From an uncultured Oscillospiraceae bacterium (lineage in GTDB: Bacteria; Bacillota; Clostridia; Oscillospirales; Oscillospiraceae), in the NCBI GenBank assembly GCA_947588955.1, contig CANPYX010000001.1, positions 185,409-249,408 of the forward strand: a stretch of DNA of 64,000 nucleotides, read 5' to 3'. The notes beneath the pieces were generated by a model. The model saw nothing but the letters and a program-made list of their open reading frames with translations, made no database searches and had not been told where the DNA came from. How positions within the stretch are numbered: the stretch's first letter is position 1; every line of letters begins with the position of its first letter. Below are positions 1 through 8,204 of this stretch, piece by piece. The position numbers and the translations under genes are program-made.

Positions 1-361
1 ATGTACTACCATTCGTTGGGCCATAGACGAAAGTTTTCGCTGTGACAGGCGCGCTGTCTATCAGGGTATAGTCAAAAACCACATAACATTTCTGATTTGT
101 TGTAATGCTTAATTTCGCGCCTTTTTTGCCCATATAGACAGCATGATCATCATGGGTAACGTCCTCGGCTTTTGTCCATGTGTTTTTGTCATTCTTGCCA
201 TTCGTTGACGTTACAGTCATGCCCTCCGGCACATCTGTAATAAGGCCGTCCTCTTGAAGCTTATCCTGCGCGGCAGCCGCCGCGAATGTTTCAACAGGCA
301 AGGCAGCCGTCAGCATAAAAACCACAAGCAGAATCGCTAAAAATCTTTTCAACTTGTTCAT
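1..361 (-). CDS. secreted protein, C-terminus outside the window
   Basis: The reading frame starts at ATG 361 and runs off the left edge, so only about 120 residues are visible. It opens with a Sec signal peptide: MNKLKRF, a hydrophobic stretch rich in L, V and A, and a likely cleavage site after VETFAA. The mature part has no recognised domain; it contains a short Lys/Asn-rich stretch followed by alternating hydrophobic residues that look like beta strands. It lies 66 nt downstream of the 184-residue secreted protein and points the same way, so it is probably the third gene of the SLH-protein operon. Function unknown. Confidence 0.7.
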   Translation of the reverse strand, partial: MNKLKRFLAILLVVFMLTAALPVETFAAAAAQDKLQEDGLITDVPEGMTVTSTNGKNDKNTWTKAEDVTHDDHAVYMGKKGAKLSITTNQKCYVVFDYTLIDSAPVTAKTFVYGPTNGST

Positions 362-427
362 TGTTGTCTCCTTTTAAAAGCCGAGGTGATTCGGTTGTAT
401 TTCCAAATCACCTCAAAATTGATGTTA

Positions 428-982
428 TCAAGCCTCCGCTCCAACGAAGCGAACGACCCAGTAATACTCCGCGCCGCTTCTGGCGTTAATTACAGCTATG
501 AAGCGTTGCCCAACCAGATCGCCAATCGGTGTATCGGGTGTAAACGGGTTGCCTTCTGCGTTTTTCAAGCCCAGGGCATTCACAAAGTCAACGATTTGTA
601 TTCCGCTTACCTCAGAACCGTTGAGCGTAATGGCTGCAGTCGGGTCATTTCTCGGCGCGATGCTCATAAGTTCTCCGCTATGAGCGTTGAGCCTATCAAT
701 AAGGGTCTGAATGATGTCATAGTAAACATCGCGGCCCGGTTTGCCGGTCTGCTCAATACTTACCAGAATATCCCATGTATCATATTCTTGGTCTACAAGT
801 GAAAGGGTCGCATACTCACCGATTTTTTCGTTTACCTCAGCGCAGCCCTCAAGGAGAATATTGGTAATCATATCAATTTCTTCGTCAGGACCAACTGACG
901 CCAGCGCCACGCTCTGCACAAATGCCAGCATCATCACCAGCGCCAGGAGCACCGCGGCGGTTCTTTTACAATGTAACGTCAT
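428..982 (-). CDS. secreted protein sharing a repeat domain with the neighbouring SLH protein
   Basis: 184 residues with a clear signal peptide (positive start, then a hydrophobic run LLALVMMLAF, cleavage near ALA-S). An AGGAGG-type site sits just before the ATG. Residues about 70-180 follow the pattern of a segment in the SLH protein encoded just upstream: an amphipathic helix ending in L(N/I)xLNAHSxE, then S(I/M)xx, a short strand with LxG, a helix FV(N/K)AL, and a closing strand with FxVxI. It therefore looks like a free-standing copy of the domain carried by the S-layer-anchored protein. I do not recognise the family. It may be a soluble partner in the same surface assembly, which is inference. 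Confidence 0.8.
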   Translation of the reverse strand: MTLHCKRTAAVLLALVMMLAFVQSVALASVGPDEEIDMITNILLEGCAEVNEKIGEYATLSLVDQEYDTWDILVSIEQTGKPGRDVYYDIIQTLIDRLNAHSGELMSIAPRNDPTAAITLNGSEVSGIQIVDFVNALGLKNAEGNPFTPDTPIGDLVGQRFIAVINARSGAEYYWVVRFVGAEA

Positions 983-1004
983 AAGTTCCTCCTATATGGA
1001 TGTC

Positions 1005-1034
1005 GGGGGGCAAGGCCGAAAGGCCCTACCCCCC
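1005..1034 (-). promoter_or_regulatory. intercistronic hairpin in the SLH operon
   Basis: A GC-rich stem of about 13 bp (GGGGGG...GGCC, GAAA-type loop, GGCC...CCCCCC) lies between the SLH gene and the 184-residue gene. No T-run follows, so it is more likely an mRNA-stability or partial-termination element that sets unequal expression than a full terminator. Confidence 0.5.
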
Positions 1035-1069
1035 GGGCGTAGGTGTTATTGTGTTAGGTTTGCACTGCG

Positions 1070-3013
1070 TCAGGCATTATCGAGTTTGAAAACGATCTTG
1101 TAGACTTGGGAAGAGCTGTCGCCCTTGGCGGTCACCAAAATCTCAAAGTGATAGCCATCCAGTTTGGTGATCAGTCCTTGAGAAGTTACGAGAAGGTCCT
1201 TTACGGTCTGAGTGTCGTTGTCCTTCTTGACCTTGCACTTTGAGACAAACGTCTTAAGATCAGTGCCGGTCAGGTCACTGTTCAGATCCGGCAGCTTGGC
1301 CTGACCTTCACCGCCGCTCGGGTTCAAATTATCCACAACGGAGGTCAGCGTAGTGCGGGCCTTGTTAAAGGCGGTGCAGAGAAATTCCTCAATGTCGGTG
1401 TAGACCTGGCCAACTTGTGTTGTGGCATCATGCTTGATGACGACATTCAGGGTGTGGTTCGGGCCGTCCCACTCAGCAGTCGCGTATGCGCTCATCTGTG
1501 GATTGATGGTGGCGGTGATCTCCTCGTCGATAACTTTATCAAGAAGGCTCGCCATCTTGAAGGTGACCTTATATGTAACGGTGGTGGTCACATCGTCCTT
1601 GCCGGCGTCGGAAATCTCAACCTCAAACCACTTATCGGCAAGACCTTTGATTTCCGTTCCCCGATGATATTCCGTACCAACGAGAGCCTTAACGAACAGG
1701 ATGACATCGCCCTGGTTGATTTGTTGCCCAGTAAGCTTAAGGGTATTCTTATATGCAACCCCATCAACACCATCTTTTTGGGCGCCCTCAATCGCGGTTT
1801 TAGCGGTAATGGAGGTAACCTCGCTGGAATGAGCATTCAGAGCCTCAACCAATTTGTCAACAATATGACTGTAAACCGTCAATACGTTGGTCGAGCCGTC
1901 ATAGATATTGACAGTGACCGCACGGTTGCTTCCGGAACCGGTGATCTCGGGGATCTCGGCATAAGGAACGCCGTTGTTTTTCATCACTCCGTTGACAGTC
2001 TGCCGGCCCGTCTCGATGATGTCGTTGATGGTATTTTCGGTGATAGGATTAGGATTGTAAGGAATCACCGGCACCGGTGTGGGTTCGGGTTCCGGTTCGG
2101 GGACGACGACTTCCTCGCCGGCGGCGACGGTCTGGTCGCCAACAGTGACGTTCTCAACGGTCTCGGTTGCGGAGACTGTCGTGCCAACGGGGGCGTCGTT
2201 GATGGTGACGTCGCTGACGGTCACGTTGACGGTGGGGGCCACGTCGCCGGTGACTTCCTTCATGTCAACGGTGCCGGCCTGTCCAGCGACAACGATGGGC
2301 ATGTCTTCCTCGGTGACCTCGCCCTTGACGGCGACGTTGTCGGCGACGACAAGGGTGATCTTGCCCTTCTCGATCTCAACGGTCTCGCCCTCGGTGTTGG
2401 CATAGCCGCCGATGAGGTTGTCAAGCAGGAGTGCCGCGCTCTCACGGTTCAGTATGTCAAGCGGATTGACATTTCCGTTGCTGCCGTTCACCGCGCCCAT
2501 CTTGTGGAGGGCGTTTATGTACGGAGCGGCATAATCCGCGGCTTCGCCGATGTCCTCAAACTCCTCATCGTCAGTCTCAACGGGCTGCACGCCGAGGGTC
2601 TTGGCGATGGTCACGAACATCTGCTCGCGGGTCAGCTCGCCCTCTGGACGAAGGGTCTTGTCGGGATAACCTGTCACGATTCCTGCCGCCACGACTTTGG
2701 CAAGATAGTCGGCCTTCCAGCCATCGGTGGGAACGTCGGTGTATTCGCTCAGGTCAGCCTTCTCCGTCAGGTTCAGGAGGTTGGCGATTATGCCAAAGCC
2801 CTGGACCCTCGTCATGGTGCCCTTGGGGTCAAAGGTGTCATTGCCAACTCCGCTGATGACACCCTCGCCGGACCATCTGTCGATGGCGTCGGCATAGTTT
2901 TCGTTGGTTGCCTCATCAATGTCGGTGAATTCAGCCGCCAGCGCCGCGACCGGTACCAGAGCCAGCAGCATGCAAAGGCTCAGTACGACCGCAATTAGTT
3001 TTGTCTTCTTCAT
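1070..3013 (-). CDS. SLH-domain surface protein with two repeats of an unknown domain
   Basis: 647 residues. A signal peptide (MKKTKLIAVVLSLCMLLALVPVAALA) is followed by three S-layer homology repeats at about 28-205; the motifs FTDI, VTGYPDKTLRPEGELTREQ and FEDIGEA are visible. SLH repeats bind pyruvylated secondary cell-wall polymer, so the protein should sit on the cell surface. Next come a beta-rich region and a Pro/Glu linker (near 306-316), then two related domains at about 340-483 and 490-647 that resemble the separate 184-residue protein downstream. Start: GAGGTGATC precedes ATG 3013. The anchor DNA is nearly identical to that of the SLH gene at the right end of the window, while the C-terminal halves are unrelated. 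The upstream region holds a putative invertible promoter, so expression is probably phase-variable. Ligand unknown. Confidence 0.9.
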   Translation of the reverse strand: MKKTKLIAVVLSLCMLLALVPVAALAAEFTDIDEATNENYADAIDRWSGEGVISGVGNDTFDPKGTMTRVQGFGIIANLLNLTEKADLSEYTDVPTDGWKADYLAKVVAAGIVTGYPDKTLRPEGELTREQMFVTIAKTLGVQPVETDDEEFEDIGEAADYAAPYINALHKMGAVNGSNGNVNPLDILNRESAALLLDNLIGGYANTEGETVEIEKGKITLVVADNVAVKGEVTEEDMPIVVAGQAGTVDMKEVTGDVAPTVNVTVSDVTINDAPVGTTVSATETVENVTVGDQTVAAGEEVVVPEPEPEPTPVPVIPYNPNPITENTINDIIETGRQTVNGVMKNNGVPYAEIPEITGSGSNRAVTVNIYDGSTNVLTVYSHIVDKLVEALNAHSSEVTSITAKTAIEGAQKDGVDGVAYKNTLKLTGQQINQGDVILFVKALVGTEYHRGTEIKGLADKWFEVEISDAGKDDVTTTVTYKVTFKMASLLDKVIDEEITATINPQMSAYATAEWDGPNHTLNVVIKHDATTQVGQVYTDIEEFLCTAFNKARTTLTSVVDNLNPSGGEGQAKLPDLNSDLTGTDLKTFVSKCKVKKDNDTQTVKDLLVTSQGLITKLDGYHFEILVTAKGDSSSQVYKIVFKLDNA

Positions 3014-3212
3014 GTGATCACCTCAAATAAATTATTTTTTGCCGGATTTCCGCTTTGTCCTTCCCCATAAGGCGCAGCCGATCGGACGGGGTCGTGGTCC
3101 CGCCCGAATCGGCGCGCTTATAATGAGGTGAAGAGGCCGAATCCAACAGCCCCTTCTCCCAGGGTCTCCCTATTTCTTGTCAGGCAAATCCAAGGGGAAA
3201 GGGCTGTTTGGG
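3014..3212 (-). promoter_or_regulatory. structured 5' leader of the SLH operon
   Basis: About 200 nt without a gene between the SLH start codon and the left inverted repeat. Read leftward it can form two stems: CAGCCCTTTCCCC with GGGAGAAGGGGCTG, and CCGATTCGGGCGGG with CCCGTCCGATCGG. A weak static promoter (TTGGAT, 18 nt, TATAAG; -10 at about 3117-3122) cannot be excluded. No known riboswitch was recognised. Confidence 0.4.
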
Positions 3213-3400
3213 ACAAAATAATCATTTTGCCCTCGATTTGCGGCTCCGTTACCCCGTAATTTCATTCGTTCAAAAAATTTTTTCAAAAAAATGTAGTTTT
3301 GCCGATGTAAACCCCTTGATATTTTTGACGGATAATGCTATACTGAGCACAGTCGGAATCCGTTGTGCGCCCTTATGTAGAGGCAAAATGATTATTTTGT
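3213..3400. repeat. invertible segment bounded by a perfect 19-bp inverted repeat
   Basis: Left arm acaaaataatcattttgcc at 3213-3231; its exact reverse complement is at 3382-3400. The 150 bp between them hold a good promoter and no gene. The right arm ends 2 nt from the stop codon of a tyrosine recombinase gene. Inverted repeats around a promoter, beside a tyrosine recombinase and a surface-protein operon, are the usual layout of a DNA-inversion phase switch such as C. difficile cwpV. Inversion itself is not shown by this single sequence. Confidence 0.8.
3316..3344 (+). promoter_or_regulatory. promoter inside the invertible segment (orientation away from the SLH operon)
   Basis: TTGATA at 3316-3321, a 17-nt spacer, then TATACT at 3339-3344. 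In the orientation given it fires rightward, antisense to the recombinase gene. Flipped between the repeats it would fire leftward, giving a leader of about 250 nt ahead of the SLH gene. The window therefore probably shows the OFF state. Confidence 0.7.
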
Positions 3401-3402
3401 GA

Positions 3403-4218
3403 TTATATAACGAGCTTCATCTTGTCCAGCGCGCGGCGGTGTTCGGCGCCGGTAGTGATGAGGTAAATTCGGGTGGTCTCAACGGAGCTGTGTCCAAGGA
3501 CATCGGCAAGCTTTACGATGTCGCGGCTGACGCGGTAAAAGGTCCGAGCGAATAAATGTCTCAGGTTGTGGGGGAAGATTTTCGTCGCCTCCACGCCTGT
3601 TTTTTTGGCTAAAGCTTTCATCTCCGCCCAGATTTGGCGGCGAGTCAGGGGTTTGCCGCGTCCGGTGAGGAATATCTCGCCGGACGCGGTGTTTTGCTTT
3701 TTGGCGTACTTCAAGAGCTTCCGGCAGAGCTTGCAAGGCATGAGTATTGTTCTGAGCTTCCCTTTCAGACTTATGCGCGCCTCCCCTGCTCTCGCGGTTT
3801 CTACGGTTATATATCTGAGCTCCGAGACGCGAATTCCTGTGGAGCATATCGTCTCCATGATTAGTCTCAGGCGCTCGGAGGCGGCGTCCAGGAGGCGCTC
3901 GTACTCCTCGCGGGTAAGCTCCCTCGCCTGCTCACGGAAGGCGCTGCGCTGGACGCGAATAGCCTTTACACGCAGTTCGGGGCGGTGGATATAGTCAAAA
4001 TAGGCGTTCACCGCCGCGACCATAGCGTTGACGGTTGCCGCGGCGTACCCTTCACGCAGCAGCCCGTCGCGCCACTCCGCCGCAGCCTCATGTGTCAAGG
4101 GCGCGTCCCCTATATCCGTCAAAAACCTCGCGACGGCACGAAGGTACTGCTCCCGTGTCCCCTGAGACCTCTCCTTCCCCCTCAGCTCCGCCTCAAACCC
4201 CATAAGTTCCTTTTCCAT
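3403..4218 (-). CDS. tyrosine recombinase, probable inverter of the adjacent promoter
   Basis: 271 residues, an XerC/D-like size. An N-terminal core-binding domain (SAM-like, about 1-90) is followed by the catalytic domain with all expected residues visible: R130 in STGIRVSEL, K154 in LKGKLR, H217-x-x-R220 in HNLRHLFAR, H243 in LGHSS, and the nucleophile Y252 in TRIYL. The enzyme cuts and rejoins DNA through a phosphotyrosine link. The stop codon abuts the right arm of the 19-bp inverted repeat, which makes that repeat its likely target. Start: AAAGGAG upstream of ATG 4218. An alternative is a stranded integrase of a lost element, but the repeat-flanked promoter argues for a dedicated switch enzyme. 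Confidence 0.92.
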   Translation of the reverse strand: MEKELMGFEAELRGKERSQGTREQYLRAVARFLTDIGDAPLTHEAAAEWRDGLLREGYAAATVNAMVAAVNAYFDYIHRPELRVKAIRVQRSAFREQARELTREEYERLLDAASERLRLIMETICSTGIRVSELRYITVETARAGEARISLKGKLRTILMPCKLCRKLLKYAKKQNTASGEIFLTGRGKPLTRRQIWAEMKALAKKTGVEATKIFPHNLRHLFARTFYRVSRDIVKLADVLGHSSVETTRIYLITTGAEHRRALDKMKLVI

Positions 4219-4412
4219 TCCGCTCTCGCTCCTTTGTTGTTTTTGACTTATTATATCCCATGAGCGGCTGGTAAAACATTTTGGTATTTTATCATCGGCG
4301 GAGCGTGTTAAACAACATTCGGGGCAATGGAGAGCGTTGAGTAATTACTTTGTAGTGTTTGCAGGATACTTACGGAAGAATCCCGCTTTTCCCGGAAGGC
4401 AATTATTTGCGC

Positions 4413-4453
4413 AAAAAACGGGCTTTGCCATTATGTGACAAAGCCCGTTTTTA
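4413..4453 (-). terminator. intrinsic terminator after the ATPase/HNH pair
   Basis: Perfect stem AAACGGGCTTTG / CAAAGCCCGTTT with an 11-nt loop. It has an A-run on one side and a T-run on the other, so it can act in both directions. It lies 24 nt past the HNH stop codon. Confidence 0.85.
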
Positions 4454-4476
4454 ATATTATCCACAAGTATTTATAG

Positions 4477-5127
4477 TTATATTTCTACATACTCAGCCAA
4501 ATAGGGATATTCAGCCAAATGGCTTCGTATATAAGTACGGGTAAAACCGGAAAACTTGTATGTACGGCTTAACATCCCTCGAAGAGCTTTAAAATAGCGC
4601 GGAAGTCGCCTTTTCTCATACTGCTCCAATGTCTTATATAGTGTGTTCATGGTTGTGTTCAATTCGTTCATGAGCGTTTGGCACTCATAGGTCCGAATCC
4701 CGGTATTTCGCTTTTCAAAGCACTCCGTGATTAATTCTGCAGTCATGAGACTTTTTTCTTCGCTGTTTAAAGGGGTAACCGACACGTGATTATTCACTAT
4801 CTGCTGGTTTAAAACCGCCTCCGGGTCAATGTTGCAGCAGTCAAGAATTTTATCATGATACTTCGCTTGATTCTTAACGGAATTGCAGTGCGAACAGCTG
4901 AGGAAAAGATTATTCCAGTCAAACTTTCTATCAGGATCCCCGCCATGGGGATTCAGGTGTTCCACCTCCGGGGCTTGTAGTGCGTTATTTTCACACAGAT
5001 AGCATTTTTCATGGAAATCCCTTTTCAACGCCTCAACTACATCCGGCAAATTGTAGCTCCCATTTGCCTTTGATTTCTCGACCGCAAGAGATGGGGGCGG
5101 AGTTGGCGTTCGTTCGACTTTAACCAT
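4477..5127 (-). CDS. HNH endonuclease, PtuB-like (Septu)
   Basis: 216 residues. A CYLC pair at about 42-45, EHLNPHGGD in the 50s, and NNLFLSCSHCNSVKN near 70-84 form a zinc-supported HNH nuclease fold (treble clef, two CxxC pairs, His general base in EHL). The N-terminus is Pro-rich (TPTPPPS); the C-terminal half is helical and Lys/Arg-rich, possibly for DNA or partner binding. The gene overlaps the upstream ATPase gene by 8 nt, so the two are co-translated. An AAA ATPase plus a small HNH protein is the make-up of Septu (PtuA/PtuB) anti-phage systems, in which the ATPase controls the nuclease. No reverse transcriptase lies nearby, so a retron version is not supported. Confidence 0.8.
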   Translation of the reverse strand: MVKVERTPTPPPSLAVEKSKANGSYNLPDVVEALKRDFHEKCYLCENNALQAPEVEHLNPHGGDPDRKFDWNNLFLSCSHCNSVKNQAKYHDKILDCCNIDPEAVLNQQIVNNHVSVTPLNSEEKSLMTAELITECFEKRNTGIRTYECQTLMNELNTTMNTLYKTLEQYEKRRLPRYFKALRGMLSRTYKFSGFTRTYIRSHLAEYPYLAEYVEI

Positions 5128-6364
5128 TGGCCTGCTCCTTATGATCCAACTCCTGTTTTAAGCGGTGATATTCCGCCGAGATATCAATCGCGAGGTAGTC
5201 CGGTATCTCTTCCAAATACTGCTCTAATTCAGAAATCTCAGCGTACTCCTCATTAGACAGTTCCGGCTTTTGGGCAAGCTGTTTGTATCGGTCAAATTTC
5301 CCCCGAAGCTCACGGGAGAGGCGGTCCGCACCAAAGTATCCCTCTACAATGCCCTCATAAGGCAGCATTGCCAGCCCGTCTTCAACAAGCGTTCGAGTTT
5401 CCAAATCATAAATCACAGCATTTTCCGCAGAGCTTAAAACAAACGGAGAGTGTGTTGTAAGAATAAATTGCAGATTTGGAAAGAGACCTGTCAAAATAGG
5501 AACGATATTCTTTTGCAGCTCAACATGAAGGTGCGTTTCTATTTCATCAATCAGGACGATACCACTCAAATTGTATTCATGAGTTGTCTGGGCCTCCATT
5601 CGCATCATTAGGTCACCGATAATATCAAAGACTGCCGCGTATCCCATGGACATAGTATTGAAATCAAACGGTTCTCTGCCGTCAATATGAATGGCAAACT
5701 TAAAAGTCTCCGGGTCAAATAACAACTTTAAAGACTCTTCATCGTAAATCCGGCGGAGAACTGTCTCAAAGCGTTTGAACCACGAATCAATTTCCTGTTT
5801 GCGCATATTATCGCTTGTGAAGGCATGGGTAGCCTTTAGGTTGACCATATATTTTACCAAATCTGCGCTTGGACTGTCGCTGATGGCATAGACCGGCTTT
5901 AAATCCACCTTCTCAATGTTTTTGGAGATGTTGACTTGGATTTTTCGCTTGTCACCATAGTAAGCCAAAACAAAGTGCCCGTCCTCATACTGCTCCCGCA
6001 AGGCGGCAAAAGAAGTACATTCAGTCACGGCACCTTGTGTCCAGCGTTGAAGATCCTTTTCATATAATTTCAAAGTTTCCTTAAAACTATGCACTCTATG
6101 TGCGTCTTTATCACTGTCACTGAGTTTTGTTAGTTCATTCTGGAATAGTTTAATATTTTTTTCGCATTCAAATTCTGTGCAAAAATCGCTTGAAACCACA
6201 AATTTCAAATGTTCAGCAAGCGCGTCCAACACGCTAGTTTTACCGCTGCCATTTTTGCCGGTAAATATCAGATGTTTTCTCTCATCTGAGGAAAGCGCAA
6301 TACGAATGTTATTTAAATGGCGAACTTTATGAATCAAAACTGCTGTCAAAAAAACCGGTTTCAT
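5120..6364 (-). CDS. SMC/OLD-like AAA ATPase, PtuA-like (Septu)
   Basis: 414 residues when started at MKPVFLT (ATG 6364), which has GGAGGGA 5 nt upstream; the frame is open 21 codons further but without a ribosome site. Walker A GKNGSGKTS is at 36-44. A central helical insertion follows, then a signature-like region and Walker B (IVLIDEIETHLH, roughly 275-290), and the switch histidine in LTTHSPFVLSS. This is the ABC-type ATPase of overcoming-lysogenization-defect and Septu proteins. The C-terminus is a charged helix rich in E, K and L. It is transcribed first and is followed by the overlapping HNH nuclease gene. The likely role is sensing infection and gating the nuclease by ATP turnover. 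Confidence 0.85.
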   Translation of the reverse strand: MKPVFLTAVLIHKVRHLNNIRIALSSDERKHLIFTGKNGSGKTSVLDALAEHLKFVVSSDFCTEFECEKNIKLFQNELTKLSDSDKDAHRVHSFKETLKLYEKDLQRWTQGAVTECTSFAALREQYEDGHFVLAYYGDKRKIQVNISKNIEKVDLKPVYAISDSPSADLVKYMVNLKATHAFTSDNMRKQEIDSWFKRFETVLRRIYDEESLKLLFDPETFKFAIHIDGREPFDFNTMSMGYAAVFDIIGDLMMRMEAQTTHEYNLSGIVLIDEIETHLHVELQKNIVPILTGLFPNLQFILTTHSPFVLSSAENAVIYDLETRTLVEDGLAMLPYEGIVEGYFGADRLSRELRGKFDRYKQLAQKPELSNEEYAEISELEQYLEEIPDYLAIDISAEYHRLKQELDHKEQANG

Positions 6365-6529
6365 AGGTTCCCTCCAATTACATTTTAAAACCATTATACT
6401 CAACGCCATAACAAAATACAAGTTCAACCGTATTATTTTTGCGACCGTTCTGATGATTCAACAGAAAATTTATTATTGGAAAAACGGAAAAGAATGTTCT
6501 CAAAAAACGCACCGCCATCGACATCACCT

Positions 6530-6569
6530 AAAAATCCTTCCCCACCTGGTACGGTGCGGAAGGATTTTT
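6530..6569. terminator. hairpin with A/T flanks
   Basis: AAAAATCCTTCC paired with GGAAGGATTTTT around a 15-nt loop. It has the form of a bidirectional intrinsic terminator insulating the ATPase/HNH pair from the large defence operon. Confidence 0.65.
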
Positions 6570-6619
6570 GCTACATTGAAGGTCAGACTGCTTTTGTCAA
6601 GGGGTAGAATCCACATTTT

Positions 6620-6657
6620 AAAAAGCATCTGAACTTTCATGCATTCAGATGCTTTTT
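6620..6657 (-). terminator. intrinsic terminator of the seven-gene defence operon
   Basis: AAAAAGCATCTGAA and TTCAGATGCTTTTT form a 14-bp stem with a 10-nt loop, followed leftward by a T-run. It lies about 220 nt past the last gene of the operon (GIY-YIG). Confidence 0.75.
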
Positions 6658-6879
6658 AATTGTTATTTATATTGAATCATATAACTCATGTTAGCTATTT
6701 TAAGATTATTTGGTGAGCACAGTGTAACAGGTAATTTTGCAGATAAGGAACAGTGTAACAGTAGAATAGGATTTATGTCCAGTATGGCAGAATCAAAAGT
6801 TGTTCAAGAACGTTGAAACGATCAAGCGAAATGTGGCTATGGTTTCAGATTGTCAGAATTACGCTAAAAATCCAAGCCG

Positions 6880-7773
6880 CTATTTCAATGAGTTATACCA
6901 TTTTATAAAATATTTTCTCTGCCGTTCGTACCATTCCTTTGAAATGAGTACCTTTGCCTCTCCATATGTATACGGCTCGGCTTTGAATCGCATATACCCG
7001 TTTTTATCTTTGGCACTGGTTATGCCTGAAACAAACCGTTTCATGAATGGCTTTGTCGTGTGAAATGTATTTTTCGACCATTCTTCTGTACACATTTCGT
7101 TTATTTGCGTATCAGAAAATACATAGCCTGCGTTTTCCAGATTTTTCATTGCAGCATATACAAATGCGCCTATTTTCATACTTCCGTCAGGAAGCTCCGG
7201 CAAGACCGGATGAGGTTCCGGAATATCCGGTTCTTTGCATAAATCTATGCTTTGTCCTGATTTCTTTTGCAACTTTCTGTTTTCTTTTTTGAATACTCGG
7301 ATTCCTATAAGCTCCAGAAGAAACAGCGCCTCATCCAAATACTGTTCCAATTCCGCCTGCCTGAATTCGTCAACTTTTTTCCGATTGCCCATCTTTTTGT
7401 TATCACGATCGGATGTTCCTGCTTTTGTGGCGAGGTCAATAAGACGAGCTTCAAGGTAATCAATATCTGAAGAATTGAAACTGTCATCTTTTGTGGTCAT
7501 CAGAATGACCTGCGTCCACCAGTCCTTATCTGATAAATGCTGTTTTGTGCGCCGTTCAAGATCTATTGCCTGACCTACATATACCTGCTGGTCAGACAGC
7601 AACAGATAAACACCATACTTTCTGCAATCGGCTTTGGAAACGAGACTCTCAATCGACTCACGCGGAGCAGAGAACATTTTACCGCTTTCCCACGCTGAGT
7701 CTGATATGTTGGTAACCCCATTCAGAGAACCATCATACAAAAGCATCTTTATTGTCTTGGTTTTAGTCAGCAT
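6880..7773 (-). CDS. GIY-YIG nuclease-domain protein
   Basis: 297 residues. A GIY-YIG core is visible near residues 50-115: YGVYLLLSDQQVYVGQ (GIY and YIG equivalents), LERRTKQHL with the conserved Arg and His, and the metal-binding Glu in DYLEARLI. The C-terminal half is unassigned and may recognise DNA. The start overlaps the end of the Vsr gene by 7 nt, so it is the last member of the operon. GIY-YIG enzymes cut DNA with a single metal ion, so this is a plausible extra effector of the modification-linked system. Its role, whether restriction of foreign DNA or repair, is inferred from position only. Confidence 0.85.
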   Translation of the reverse strand: MLTKTKTIKMLLYDGSLNGVTNISDSAWESGKMFSAPRESIESLVSKADCRKYGVYLLLSDQQVYVGQAIDLERRTKQHLSDKDWWTQVILMTTKDDSFNSSDIDYLEARLIDLATKAGTSDRDNKKMGNRKKVDEFRQAELEQYLDEALFLLELIGIRVFKKENRKLQKKSGQSIDLCKEPDIPEPHPVLPELPDGSMKIGAFVYAAMKNLENAGYVFSDTQINEMCTEEWSKNTFHTTKPFMKRFVSGITSAKDKNGYMRFKAEPYTYGEAKVLISKEWYERQRKYFIKWYNSLK

Positions 7774-8204
7774 TTATTATCACCCTTATTCTGATTAATG
7801 ATGTTTTCCTTCAATCTCAGCAGCGTCATATCCCTGACTTTCGGGTTCAGTTCACATTCCCATATTACAATAACTCTCCAACCGAGCTTTTCAAGTTCGG
7901 CTGATTTTCTGGCATCGCGCTGTATGTTTGCCTCTATTTTTCCGATCCAGAACTCTCTGTTTGTATCAGGAACAACAAAATGTCTGCAACCCTTGTGGCC
8001 GTGCCAGAAACATCCGTTGACAAAAATCACCGTTTTATATCTCGGGAGAACAATGTCCGGAGTTCCGGGGAGGTCTTTCACATTTTTCCGATACCGGAAT
8101 CCCTCGGAAAATAGATACTTGCGAACAACTACTTCAGGCTTTGTTTCCTTGCCTTTGATGCGTGACATATTATAGCTTCTTGTTTTTTTATCATGTATGT
8201 CCAT
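7767..8204 (-). CDS. vsr: very short patch repair endonuclease (Vsr)
   Basis: 145 residues, the normal Vsr length. It starts MDIHDKKTRSYNMSRIKGKETKPE, the diagnostic N-terminus. PGTPDIVLPRYKTVIFVNGCFWHGH carries the catalytic Asp of the PD-(D/E)XK-like fold and the zinc and metal-binding His residues; WRVIVIWECEL follows. Vsr nicks beside T:G mismatches that arise when 5-methylcytosine deaminates, so it pairs with the methyltransferase directly upstream, whose 3' end it overlaps by 14 nt. Confidence 0.95.
   Translation of the reverse strand: MDIHDKKTRSYNMSRIKGKETKPEVVVRKYLFSEGFRYRKNVKDLPGTPDIVLPRYKTVIFVNGCFWHGHKGCRHFVVPDTNREFWIGKIEANIQRDARKSAELEKLGWRVIVIWECELNPKVRDMTLLRLKENIINQNKGDNKC

Larger units (their letters stand above)
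6365..6879. other. intergenic region between two defence systems
   Basis: 515 nt, A+T-rich, with no credible gene. It holds two hairpins annotated separately and a short repeated string, cagtgtaacag, at about 6719-6729 and again about 30 nt later. The promoter of the ATPase/HNH pair should lie at its left side, but I cannot place it with confidence. Confidence 0.5.

Noticed and set aside
1415..2998. Long open frame on the + strand opposite the SLH gene (527 codons)
   Set aside because: It is the antisense of a well-supported SLH protein, has G/V/D-rich low-complexity composition and no ribosome site; it arises from codon bias of the real gene.
4477..6364. Retron-type PtuAB effector module
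   Set aside because: No reverse transcriptase or msr/msd-like sequence was found on either side.
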